Source of the DNA: Candidatus Gastranaerophilales bacterium
GTDB taxonomy: Bacteria; Cyanobacteriota; Vampirovibrionia; Gastranaerophilales; Gastranaerophilaceae
NCBI GenBank assembly: GCA_900767135.1
Contig: CAAFYU010000044.1
Location: forward strand, 1-39,519
Length of the DNA: 39,519 bases
Reading direction: 5' to 3'
Positions 32,520-39,519 of this stretch are shown piece after piece (positions within the stretch are counted from its first letter, which is position 1; the number at the start of each line of letters is the position of its first letter). The translations under genes and the position numbers were made by a program. Under the pieces are notes generated by a model. That model did no database searches. It saw only the letters and a list, made by a program, of their open reading frames with translations, and was not told the origin of the DNA.

Positions 32520-33290
32520 TTACTTGTACATGCCGGAGCGAATTTCTTTTATTTTAGCAATTGTTTTCGGATAATTATCTGTCAACAATTCTCCAAGCGA
32601 TTTATAAAGCTTCAAAATCGACTGTTCAATATTTTTATGATTCATACTAACCATATCACAAGCCATTTCCTCATTCGAAAGAGCAAGGCGTGTCATATCA
32701 CGAAAACCACTTGCCGCCATTTCCAAAGCCAAAGGATTGTCTTTTGCCGCAAGCACTAACGCCTGTGCAACAACCATAGGCATGTGAGAAATCATTGCAG
32801 CTGCCTTATCATGCTCTTCCGCTGTCGCAAACACAGGTTTTGCACCGACACGATCAATAACTTCAAGCAAAGGCTTAACCGCTTCGCTGCTTAGCTGCAT
32901 AGCCGCATAGCTGTTTATAATCACCCACTTCGCACCTTTAAACAAACCTTTAAAAGAGTTTTCAAACCCTTTATGCTCAGTTCCTGCCATCGGGTGTGAC
33001 GGAATAAATCTATAAGGTCTTTGTTTTTTACATACAAATTCTTTCAGGCTACAAACATCTGTCACAATAGTTTCCGGCGACAAAATATTTTCCAAATCAT
33101 CAAGCACTTTGAGAGTAGCATTCATCGCCGTACAAACAAAAACGATATCCCTATCTTTCAAAACCTCATAAGACTTAAAAATTCTATCTCCACTTTGCGA
33201 TTTTGACACCGCAATAACGTCATAAGCCTCACTCAATTCCCTAAAAAGCGAGCCACCTATTAATCCTAAACCAATAATACCTATTTTCAT
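32520..33290 (-). CDS. tyrA: Prephenate dehydrogenase
   Basis: 256 aa from ATG at 33290. Rossmann motif GLGLIGGS near residue 7, SHPMAGTEHKGFE with the catalytic His, and EEHDKAAAMISHMPM. Role: prephenate to 4-hydroxyphenylpyruvate for tyrosine. The upstream frame stays open for another 52 codons to 33446, but that text is translated repeat sequence and is not protein-like. TATAAT at 33303-33298 lies 7 bases before the ATG and no SD is seen, so the mRNA may be leaderless. Confidence 0.88.
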   Translation of the reverse strand: MKIGIIGLGLIGGSLFRELSEAYDVIAVSKSQSGDRIFKSYEVLKDRDIVFVCTAMNATLKVLDDLENILSPETIVTDVCSLKEFVCKKQRPYRFIPSHPMAGTEHKGFENSFKGLFKGAKWVIINSYAAMQLSSEAVKPLLEVIDRVGAKPVFATAEEHDKAAAMISHMPMVVAQALVLAAKDNPLALEMAASGFRDMTRLALSNEEMACDMVSMNHKNIEQSILKLYKSLGELLTDNYPKTIAKIKEIRSGMYK

Positions 33291-33354
33291 GGAATAAATT
33301 ATATCATAAAAATTTACAAAGGGCTTGACTGATAGTAGCTCTAATGGAGTAAGA

Positions 33355-33455
33355 TAGTTAGTAAGAAGTGAATAGTGAGTAGTGAATGGTTCAAATAGCT
33401 CGCTACCGCTCGGAATTTTTATTCTGTAATTGGGGCTATTCGCCACTCACTTGAA
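33355..33455. repeat. Dispersed repeat, family 2 copy (divergent intergenic)
   Basis: GTTAGTAAGAAGTGAATAG, TGAGTAGTGAATGG units on the left and TATTCGCCACTCACTT on the right, with a TAGCTCGCTACCGCTCGG centre. Located between the divergent tyrA and CMD-cupin genes and therefore close to both promoters. Confidence 0.65.
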
Positions 33456-33466
33456 AGGAAATATTC

Positions 33467-34477
33467 ATGTTCAAAAAATTATTAATATTAGTTATAATAG
33501 GACTAATTATAGGAGGAAAGACTATGGCGAAAGACGTTTTGACAACTAAACAACAAGATATCGCAATTATCTCAGCATTCACAGCGGCAGGAAATTTGGC
33601 AGACCTTGAACCTGCAATTAATAAAGGGCTTGACGACGGACTTACAATAAACGAAATTAAAGAAGCTCTTATTCAAATGTACGCATACTGCGGATTTCCA
33701 AGAAGCTTGAACGGACTCGGCACATTGTTAAGTGTTACTGACAAGAGAAAAGAAGCTGGCAAAAAAGATATTGAAGGCGAAGCCGGAATTCCTCTAACAG
33801 GCGACAAATTGGCTGCTGGAACCAAAGTTCAAACAGATTTAGTTGGAGCTCCTGTAAAAGGTAGACTTTTCGATTTTGCCCCAGGGATTGATGAATTTTT
33901 GAAATCTCACTTGTTCGGCGACATTTTCGCTCGTGGCGTACTTTCTCACGAAGACAGAGAAATAGCAACGATTGCAGCACTTTCTGCAATGGAAGGCGTT
34001 GATCCGCAACTAAAAGCACATATTCAGATGGGCAAAAATACAGGACTTACAGACGCACAAGTTGAAGAAATTATTAAAATCACTAAAAAAGGTGGAGTTT
34101 TCAGGCTCGGTCAAGAAAACACAGCTTATGCAAAATATTTTGTCGGCGAAAGCTACCTAAACCCATTGACATCAGAAGGTGTCCACTCTGCAAACGTAAC
34201 ATTTGAACCGAAATGCAGAAATAATTGGCACATTCACCACAACGGCGGTCAAATTTTGCTTGTAACAGACGGAAGAGGTTGGTACCAAGAATGGGGAAAA
34301 CCTGCTCAAGAACTTCATAGAGGCGATGTTGTAAACATTCCGGCTGAGGTAAAACATTGGCATGGTGCAGCAAAAGACAGTTGGTTTTCACATGTTGCAA
34401 TTGCTGTTCCTGCTGAAAATGCAACAACCGAATGGCTTGAAAAAGTTAGCGATGAAGACTATAATAAGCTAAAATAA
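33467..34477 (+). CDS. Carboxymuconolactone decarboxylase-cupin fusion protein
   Basis: 336 aa. An N-terminal hydrophobic leader (LLILVIIGLIIGG) is followed by two CMD/AhpD-type helical segments (about 25-95 and 130-210; AYCGFPRSLNGLG, HEDREIATIAALSAM) and a C-terminal cupin (about 235-310; WHIHHNGGQILLV, HRGDVVNIPAEVKHWHG) with metal-binding His/Glu positions. Such fusions are annotated as CMD-family proteins; the reaction is unknown. Two good starts exist: 33467 (SD AAAGGAA) giving an exported form, and 33524 (SD AGGAGG) giving a cytoplasmic form starting MAKDVL. Confidence 0.85.
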   Translation: MFKKLLILVIIGLIIGGKTMAKDVLTTKQQDIAIISAFTAAGNLADLEPAINKGLDDGLTINEIKEALIQMYAYCGFPRSLNGLGTLLSVTDKRKEAGKKDIEGEAGIPLTGDKLAAGTKVQTDLVGAPVKGRLFDFAPGIDEFLKSHLFGDIFARGVLSHEDREIATIAALSAMEGVDPQLKAHIQMGKNTGLTDAQVEEIIKITKKGGVFRLGQENTAYAKYFVGESYLNPLTSEGVHSANVTFEPKCRNNWHIHHNGGQILLVTDGRGWYQEWGKPAQELHRGDVVNIPAEVKHWHGAAKDSWFSHVAIAVPAENATTEWLEKVSDEDYNKLK

Positions 34478-34502
34478 CAATAAAATTAAAAAAGGACTAA
34501 AA

Positions 34503-35375
34503 ATGGAAATAATAAATGTACAAACCCCACGTGGACTGGTTTTAAAAGGTGTAATGTGGGGTGATACCTCAATGAATACCGTCGTTATAATGATGAGCGG
34601 AATTTGTAGTAACGTTTTTCAAAACGAACTTCTGCCGGAAGCCGGGAAAGTATTGAGCGAGAACGGAATTGCCTTTATTGCAGGACAAACTATGGACGCT
34701 TTTTCCTACATAAGTTACTCAAATACAAAAACAGGTAAACAAACTACAACCGGCGTTGTTACAGACGATTTCAGTATGTCTTATGAAGACGTGGAGTCTT
34801 ACGTAAAATACGCAAAAGACCTCGGTTTCAAAAAAATTATTCTTGCAGGACATTCCCTCGGCTCAAACAGAGTTATTCACTATCTCGCAAACACCGCAGA
34901 CGATTATGTAAATAACTTCATAATTAGTGCACCTGTGGATTTGAGGCACTTTTTCGACATTATTCCTGACAAAAAAATGTATCTTGAAACTGCCCAAAAA
35001 TTTGTCGACGAGGGCAGAGGAAAAGACATTTTGCCATTCGCGTTTATGGGATTTTCCCCAATGACCGCAAACACGCTTCTTGCCTTTTACAACGCCGAAA
35101 ATCTCAAGAATTGCCCTGTCATAAGTGACGATGGAGAAACTCGCTCACTTTCTCAAATGAAAGTAAACGGTGCGTTTATAATCGGAGCGTGCGACAGCAT
35201 GACAAACAAAAATGCAGAAGGTTTTATCAGAAAAATTAATTCTTACTGCAAAAATCCGAAGAAAAATCGTATTGTCGTTGTGCCAAATGCTTCTCACATC
35301 TATTATGCAAAGCACAATGAACATGCCTGTGCCGTTTTAGACTGCGTAAAATCGTTTGAATGTATCACAATTTAA
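34503..35375 (+). CDS. Alpha/beta hydrolase
   Basis: 290 aa. Nucleophile Ser118 in AGHSLGS; Asp231 (ACDSM) and His265 (NASHIY) are plausible triad partners. No signal peptide. Resembles the UPF0613/DUF1749-type hydrolases, with an unknown ester or peptide substrate. Located 25 bp after the CMD-cupin gene on the same strand, so probably co-transcribed. SD AAAGGA. Confidence 0.8.
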   Translation: MEIINVQTPRGLVLKGVMWGDTSMNTVVIMMSGICSNVFQNELLPEAGKVLSENGIAFIAGQTMDAFSYISYSNTKTGKQTTTGVVTDDFSMSYEDVESYVKYAKDLGFKKIILAGHSLGSNRVIHYLANTADDYVNNFIISAPVDLRHFFDIIPDKKMYLETAQKFVDEGRGKDILPFAFMGFSPMTANTLLAFYNAENLKNCPVISDDGETRSLSQMKVNGAFIIGACDSMTNKNAEGFIRKINSYCKNPKKNRIVVVPNASHIYYAKHNEHACAVLDCVKSFECITI

Positions 35376-35429
35376 CAAAAATTTAAAAACTGGCAAAAAA
35401 TAATTTTTTCAAATTTTATATAACCCATA

Positions 35430-36005
35430 ATGAATATCAATAAAATTACTCCGAATATAAATTTTGGTGCAAGACACGTCATGGATATGAATGTCGGAAA
35501 ACTTAATGATGGCAAATATATTCAAAAAAATGTCGCATTTGTAGAGCTTGACCCGACAGACAAAAAAGACAGAAATGCACTTAAAAAAATTGCTCACGAT
35601 TGGGGCTATTATTGTTTTGCAGAAGACATCTATAACGAAGTCAACCTTTCCCTAAAAGACAATCCTGAAAAAGGGCAGGTTTTTGCACTTACAACGCAAG
35701 CCAGAAATTTTGAAAATCTTGATCCCGACTCTGTTTTAGGGCTAGCAGAAATAAATACGAAAGATAAAAAGAAATTACACACCGTTTACATAGAACGCCT
35801 TCAAACAAATCCGGAATATCTTGATGCTTACGAAAAACCACAATATCGGGGAATTGGAACCTCTATTCATAAATGTCTTTTCAAAGAATATCAAGGCAAC
35901 AGAATAACATTAAATTCAGTCCCTTTGACCTCCGTCCTTGAACACTATGAAAAAAACGGATATGTTCGCCGAGATTGCAGCTATACTTTTGACTACGATG
36001 CTTAG
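35430..36005 (+). CDS. GNAT-like acetyltransferase with INFGA tag
   Basis: 191 aa. The N-terminus reads MNINKITPNINFGAR, the INFGA tag of this lineage. The acetyl-CoA loop appears as QYRGIGTSIHKCLF (about 137-150) and the C-terminus (LEHYEKNGYVRR) fits the GNAT fold. Substrate unknown. There is no SD and the upstream TATATAA-like box is close to the ATG, so a short or leaderless transcript is possible. Confidence 0.7.
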   Translation: MNINKITPNINFGARHVMDMNVGKLNDGKYIQKNVAFVELDPTDKKDRNALKKIAHDWGYYCFAEDIYNEVNLSLKDNPEKGQVFALTTQARNFENLDPDSVLGLAEINTKDKKKLHTVYIERLQTNPEYLDAYEKPQYRGIGTSIHKCLFKEYQGNRITLNSVPLTSVLEHYEKNGYVRRDCSYTFDYDA

Positions 36006-36014
36006 TAAAAAATC

Positions 36015-36066
36015 TTTACAATAATTAAAGTTCTTCCGTATAATTGCCGTAATATAAAACGGCAAT
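36015..36066 (+). promoter_or_regulatory. Promoter with overlapping palindromic operator
   Basis: TTTACA (36015-36020), 18-base spacer, TATAAT (36039-36044). The inverted repeat ATTGCCGT (36043-36050) with ACGGCAAT (36059-36066) straddles the -10 box and expected start and ends next to the SD AGGAG (36067-36071) of the following gene. Confidence 0.65.
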
Positions 36067-36075
36067 AGGAGTACT

Positions 36076-36987
36076 ATGAGTTTAGTTATTGATTCAAATC
36101 TTGAATACTTGCAAAGCGTCTTGCATATCAGCAAAGTTACTTTTGAAGAAAAATATGCAAACAAATCTATTGACGAAATTGTTGAGGCAGAAGCAGCTCA
36201 GGGCAATCAAGAAGCCATTAAACTTGCTCAACAACTTACCACAAACGTAAACCTTGTTATGGAACTGTTTGATCTTGCAGACACTAATAACAAGTATATG
36301 ATTTTGAGAGAAATGAGTGCTCAACAATTACAAGTATTTTTGCCTGAAATGGAAGAAAAAGATTTACTGCAAGGTCTATTCTTTTTTACAGAAGATAAAT
36401 TAATGAAAATGCTAGAAGAATTACCGTCAGAACAACTTGTAAAAACAGTGTTTGAAATGTTTTCAAAAGAAGAAATCGTACAACTTTTACCGGAAGAACA
36501 GTTAGACAAATTTTTAACAAGCACAGATATTGACAAAAACAAAATTTTAAAACACATGCAATCAATTCCGCCGGAATATGTTGCACAAGTTTTGGAACAA
36601 ATTACAGGCGAATCTCACGAAGGTATGGATAGCATAGATTTGTCAAAGAAATTCGGAGCACTCAACCCTTTGGAATTCAAAGATGCAATAACTGCATTTC
36701 AGCCAACCCAAAAACAACAACTTGTTTTATCACTCGGCAAAGAGCACGAGGAATGGTTTCAACTGTTCGATGCAAACGCTTACACCAAAGTTATAAACAG
36801 AGAAAAACAACAACCGGAAGTCGTAAAAGCAATGTCAGTTATTGAACCTGAATATATTCAAAATATGATTTCAGAATTACCAAACGACCTTTTATCAATC
36901 GTGATAACTCAAATTGACACTGAAAAATTTGCAGATATTTTGATGAACCAATTCCCGGAAATTATGGCACAAATTATCCTAAAATAG
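36076..36987 (+). CDS. MgtE_N-like helical repeat protein without transporter domain
   Basis: 303 aa, entirely helical and acidic. Short repeats such as LREMSAQQLQVFLPEME, LPSEQLVKTVFEM and LPEEQLDKFLTST match the MgtE intracellular N-domain/FliG-like superhelix. The CBS and TM parts of MgtE are absent. Likely a cytoplasmic scaffold or regulatory protein; partner unknown. Convergent with dnaB (18 bp between stop codons). Confidence 0.7.
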   Translation: MSLVIDSNLEYLQSVLHISKVTFEEKYANKSIDEIVEAEAAQGNQEAIKLAQQLTTNVNLVMELFDLADTNNKYMILREMSAQQLQVFLPEMEEKDLLQGLFFFTEDKLMKMLEELPSEQLVKTVFEMFSKEEIVQLLPEEQLDKFLTSTDIDKNKILKHMQSIPPEYVAQVLEQITGESHEGMDSIDLSKKFGALNPLEFKDAITAFQPTQKQQLVLSLGKEHEEWFQLFDANAYTKVINREKQQPEVVKAMSVIEPEYIQNMISELPNDLLSIVITQIDTEKFADILMNQFPEIMAQIILK

Positions 36988-37005
36988 CAGACATAAAAAA
37001 ATATA

Positions 37006-38388
37006 TTAAAATGCGTCTGTTTTAATCGGATTTTTAAATTTCGTAATATTGCCTTGGAATAGAAGTTTAACTGTTCCAACAGAACCGTTTCTGTGTTTTG
37101 CGATGATAATTTCAGATTCACCCTTTGACTGAGCTTTTGCAGCAATTTCTTCTTCGCCCTCTTCTGCTTTTCTGTAATACTCATCACGATAAATAAACAT
37201 TACAATATCGGCGTCTTGCTCGATTGAACCGGATTCCCTCAAATCCGAAAGCATCGGACGTTTATCTGTTCTGGATTCTACCGCACGAGATAACTGAGAA
37301 AGTGCAATTACAGGAACATCAAGTTCTTTTGCAAGAATTTTCAAACCTCTGGAAATCGCCGAAATTTGTTGCATACGATCTTCCTTACCGGAACTTTCCA
37401 TCAATTGCAAATAGTCGATTAAGATTAAGCCCAAATTCTTTTCCTGCATTTTCAAACGACGACATTTCGCACGAATATCAGTCAACGTACAACCCGATGT
37501 ATCATCAATATAAATCGGAGCCTGAGCAAACGCATTCATTGCAGTGGCAAGCTTTTCCCAGTCCTTGCTCTGCATATTACCTGTCTTAACCCTTTGGGAA
37601 TCGATTTCCGCCTCAGAACACAACATACGTTGCATCAACTGCCCCTTTGACATTTCAAGAGAAAATATCGCAACAGGGACTTTGGCTTTCAGAGCAACAT
37701 TCTGTGCAATGTTCAATGCAAAAGCTGTTTTCCCCATCGCCGGACGGGCTGCAAGGATAATTAAGTCAGATTTTTGCAAACCGTTCAACATAGCATCTAA
37801 TTCGTAGAAATCCGTTGGCACACCTGTCAATTCGTCCTTATGCTCATAACGATATTCAATCTGCTCATAAGTATTCAAAACTAAGTCTTTAACATGTACC
37901 AAATCCGAAGTTGCTTTTTTAGAAGCAATGTCAAATATAAGTTTTTCGGCACTATCCAGCGATTGATCAATTGGATTTACATCGTATCCAAAAGATACTA
38001 TTTCAGAACCTGCGTTAATTAGGGCCCTTTTAATAGCTTTTTCTTGAATAATTTTCGCATAATACTCAATATTTGTCGTCGTAATCGTCTTGTAGCACAA
38101 GTCGTTTACAAACGCACGTCCACCTATCGTTTCAAGCTTTGAATTAAAGTTCAAAACATCAGAAACCGATACAATATCAATTCTTTCGTTGGAGTTAAAC
38201 AATTGCAACATAGAATCATAAATATATCTGTGTGCAGGTTTGTAAAAGCTTTCAGGCTTCAAAATTTCAACAACCTTCGTAATCACATTCGGATTAACCA
38301 AAATTGCACCGAGAACAGCTTCTTCTGCCTCAATATTCTGGGGTAACATACCTAAATTATTTTCTTTTTCTTTATCTTTTACTGCCAT
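37006..38388 (-). CDS. dnaB: Replicative DNA helicase DnaB
   Basis: 460 aa. N-terminal domain with PQNIEAEEAVLGAIL, RecA-like domain with Walker A ARPAMGKT (214-221), IFSLEMSKGQLMQRML, LILIDYLQLM (Walker B) and the arginine finger region DLRESGSIEQDADIV. Role: hexameric helicase at the replication fork. No intein. SD AGGAG upstream of the ATG at 38388. Confidence 0.96.
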   Translation of the reverse strand: MAVKDKEKENNLGMLPQNIEAEEAVLGAILVNPNVITKVVEILKPESFYKPAHRYIYDSMLQLFNSNERIDIVSVSDVLNFNSKLETIGGRAFVNDLCYKTITTTNIEYYAKIIQEKAIKRALINAGSEIVSFGYDVNPIDQSLDSAEKLIFDIASKKATSDLVHVKDLVLNTYEQIEYRYEHKDELTGVPTDFYELDAMLNGLQKSDLIILAARPAMGKTAFALNIAQNVALKAKVPVAIFSLEMSKGQLMQRMLCSEAEIDSQRVKTGNMQSKDWEKLATAMNAFAQAPIYIDDTSGCTLTDIRAKCRRLKMQEKNLGLILIDYLQLMESSGKEDRMQQISAISRGLKILAKELDVPVIALSQLSRAVESRTDKRPMLSDLRESGSIEQDADIVMFIYRDEYYRKAEEGEEEIAAKAQSKGESEIIIAKHRNGSVGTVKLLFQGNITKFKNPIKTDAF

Positions 38389-38470
38389 GCTTTTCTCCTA
38401 AAATCATGATACACAAAAAACGGGGCACGAAAAACATTGACAAACAAATTTTAACATTCAAACTATTAAT

Positions 38471-38998
38471 ATGAAAAAATTAATATTAAATTTCAAAGCA
38501 TTTATACAACAAACCCAATCAAAAACACCTGAAAAAATCGGAAAAATTTTACTGAGAAAATCTTTACAAATCTCATCTGCCGAATCCTGCACCGGCGGAC
38601 TTGTAAGTTCAAGGTTGACAGATGTTTCAGGCAGTTCCGCATACATTAGAATGAATTTTGTAACATATTCAAATGAAGCCAAACAGAAGATTTTAAATGT
38701 ATCGTCAGAAACTCTTGAAAACCATGGAGCCGTCAGCGAAGAGTGTGCACGAGAAATGGCACATGGGTTACAACAATTAACTCATAGCGATGTCGTAATC
38801 TGCACGACAGGCGTTGCCGGCCCGACAGGCAGTGAGGCAAAACCTGTCGGGCTAATGTATATGGCTTGTGGCTATAATGGAAAGATTGAGGTTCGCAAAA
38901 TAAAGTTGTCACCAAATTACAACCGCAAAAATATGAAATTTATGTTCTCAGAAGAGGCCCTGAAATTTGTACTTGAAATAATTTCACAGAATTTTTAA
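38471..38998 (+). CDS. pncC: Nicotinamide-nucleotide amidohydrolase (CinA C-terminal domain)
   Basis: 175 aa. AESCTGGL and TGVAGPTG with KPVG are the signature motifs of the CinA C-terminal/PncC amidase, which turns NMN into NaMN in pyridine nucleotide recycling. The stand-alone form lacks the CinA N-terminal domain. Divergent from dnaB with about 80 bp between. Confidence 0.88.
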   Translation: MKKLILNFKAFIQQTQSKTPEKIGKILLRKSLQISSAESCTGGLVSSRLTDVSGSSAYIRMNFVTYSNEAKQKILNVSSETLENHGAVSEECAREMAHGLQQLTHSDVVICTTGVAGPTGSEAKPVGLMYMACGYNGKIEVRKIKLSPNYNRKNMKFMFSEEALKFVLEIISQNF

Positions 38999-39218
38999 TT
39001 GGTTGTACGTCCACTCCTCTAATATTAATATTATAAGTTTTTAAACTGCCAATAAAATACTATCAGTTACCATTTTTAAGTTTTTGGCAAAAAAATTCAT
39101 CTGATACTATTAAGATAATTTTTTAATAAGATTTACACAGTAAATCACCTACTCGGGGGGGGGAAGCAGGTAAAAAATTTTCTCAATCCTGTTGGCTATT
39201 TACAACTGATAAATTATA
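38999..39218. other. Gene-free AT-rich stretch with a G9 run
   Basis: No ORF or RNA gene is supported. It holds a run of nine G at 39155-39163 inside an ACCT...AGGT flank (39147-39171) and AT-rich sequence. It precedes the tandem tRNA-like repeat at the window end. Confidence 0.6.
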
Positions 39219-39241
39219 GCGGTTCCCCGAGTGTATATAAC

Positions 39242-39268
39242 AAAAAAAAGACAGGTGGTTAACCTGTC
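39242..39268 (-). terminator. Intrinsic terminator after tRNA-like copy 1
   Basis: GACAGG (39250-39255) with CCTGTC (39263-39268), followed on the minus strand by T8. Confidence 0.8.
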
Positions 39269-39276
39269 CTTTTTAC

Positions 39277-39311
39277 TAGCAAGGGAGAGACTCGAACTCT
39301 CGACCTCTCGG
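39277..39311 (-). pseudogene. tRNA 3'-half fragment, copy 1
   Basis: On the minus strand: variable loop AGGTC, T-stem GAGAG with loop TTCGAGT and CTCTC, acceptor strand CCTTGCT and discriminator A. Upstream text does not fold as a D-arm or anticodon arm, and the 5' acceptor AGCAAGG is missing, so this is a fragment and not a working tRNA. No CCA is encoded. Confidence 0.55.
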
Positions 39312-39450
39312 ACTCTGCCGACTGAGAACGATTGATTATCGTTCGAAGGAGAGGGAGCCGAACGCTACAAGAGAGTTGAGCGAATTCTGAGCGAAAATCG
39401 ATTGTGGTTTGACAAAACCTGCGTAAGGCGATTACCCGAGAGTATGCAAC

Positions 39451-39476
39451 AAAAAAAGACAGGGGGTTAACCTGTC
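39451..39476 (-). terminator. Intrinsic terminator after tRNA-like copy 2
   Basis: GACAGG (39458-39463) with CCTGTC (39471-39476), followed on the minus strand by T7. Confidence 0.75.
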
Positions 39477-39484
39477 CTTTTTAC

Positions 39485-39519
39485 TAGCAAGGGAGAGACT
39501 CGAACTCTCGACCTCTCGG
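39485..39519 (-). tRNA. Probable tRNA, 3' half only; 5' half beyond window edge
   Basis: Same sequence as copy 1: CCGAG for the anticodon 3' stem, variable loop AGGTC, a standard 5-bp T-stem with 7-base loop TTCGAGT, acceptor 3' strand CCTTGCT, A73, no encoded CCA. The amino acid cannot be named because the anticodon lies past position 39519. It could instead be another fragment like copy 1. Confidence 0.45.

Larger units (their letters stand above)
39219..39519 (-). repeat. Direct repeat (period about 209 bp) with tRNA 3' half and terminator
   Basis: The block 39219-39311 recurs at 39428-39519 with a few changes (one A fewer, GGTGG against GGGGG). Each copy holds, on the minus strand, a tRNA-like T-arm and acceptor 3' strand and then a terminator. 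The window ends exactly at the end of copy 2. The 116 bp between the copies (39312-39427) carries alternative hairpins around GAACG/CGTTC and no visible gene. Confidence 0.8.

Noticed and set aside
33291..33446. 52-residue N-terminal extension of TyrA
   Set aside because: The text is translated family 2 repeat, has no SD, and precedes the Rossmann motif that normally starts the protein.
39277..39427. tmRNA or intron-containing tRNA
   Set aside because: No 5' acceptor partner (AGCAAGG) and no tag-peptide frame or pseudoknots were found within the repeat unit; a 3' fragment explains the data better.

Overview
The window is AT-rich bacterial chromosomal DNA with dense gene packing and Shine-Dalgarno (SD) starts. 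My best reading of the source is a gut-type, fermentative, non-photosynthetic relative of cyanobacteria (Vampirovibrionia/Melainabacteria, order Gastranaerophilales). The reasons are the gene mix ([FeFe]-hydrogenase, PPi-dependent phosphofructokinase, MEP pathway, type II fatty acid synthesis), several short lineage-type proteins carrying an N-terminal NFKG or INFGA tag, and intergenic repeats built from degenerate short units. This is an inference from content; no marker RNA is present to prove it.

Layout. 1-8.6 kb, all on the minus strand: a fatty acid and phospholipid block (fabF partial, acpP, fabG, then fabD-fabH-plsX-rpmF-yceD and a small gene). It is interrupted between fabG and fabD by a sugar-nucleotide epimerase-like gene, a decayed transposase fragment and a small hypothetical gene. 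8.6-11.1 kb: pfp on the plus strand, flanked on both sides by a compact locus made of a 21-29 aa hydrophobic peptide, a structured leader, and a convergent antisense RNA with its own promoter and terminator. These look like two type I toxin-antitoxin loci of one design. 11.2-19.8 kb, minus: two small hypothetical genes, tpiA, dxr, a monomeric [FeFe]-hydrogenase, an O-methyltransferase, a secreted beta-propeller, dnaJ and grpE. 19.8-23.4 kb: two tiny secreted proteins, then a folate (PABA) operon (pabB-pabC fusion plus pabA) and pgeF. 23.4-28 kb: ftsH and a group of short hypothetical proteins. Two of these genes share an almost identical promoter followed by a pentanucleotide repeat in the 5' UTR.

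27.9-32.4 kb, minus: a tightly coupled operon with a membrane-anchored VWA protein, an FHA-like multi-TM protein, a TonB-like protein, two tiny membrane proteins, and a zinc-ribbon/TM/TonB-like protein split by a frameshift at an A10 tract. This looks like an undescribed envelope system. 32.5-39 kb: tyrA, a CMD-cupin protein with two usable starts, an alpha/beta hydrolase, a GNAT-like protein, an orphan MgtE_N-like helical repeat protein, dnaB and a pncC/CinA-C gene. The window ends in a 209-bp-period direct repeat. Each unit carries the 3' half of a tRNA plus a terminator; the last copy probably belongs to a real tRNA whose 5' half lies beyond the window.

The most interesting items are the twin peptide/antisense loci around pfp, the VWA-FHA-TonB operon with its A10 frameshift, the shared promoter/pentamer module, and the tRNA 3'-end tandem repeat.
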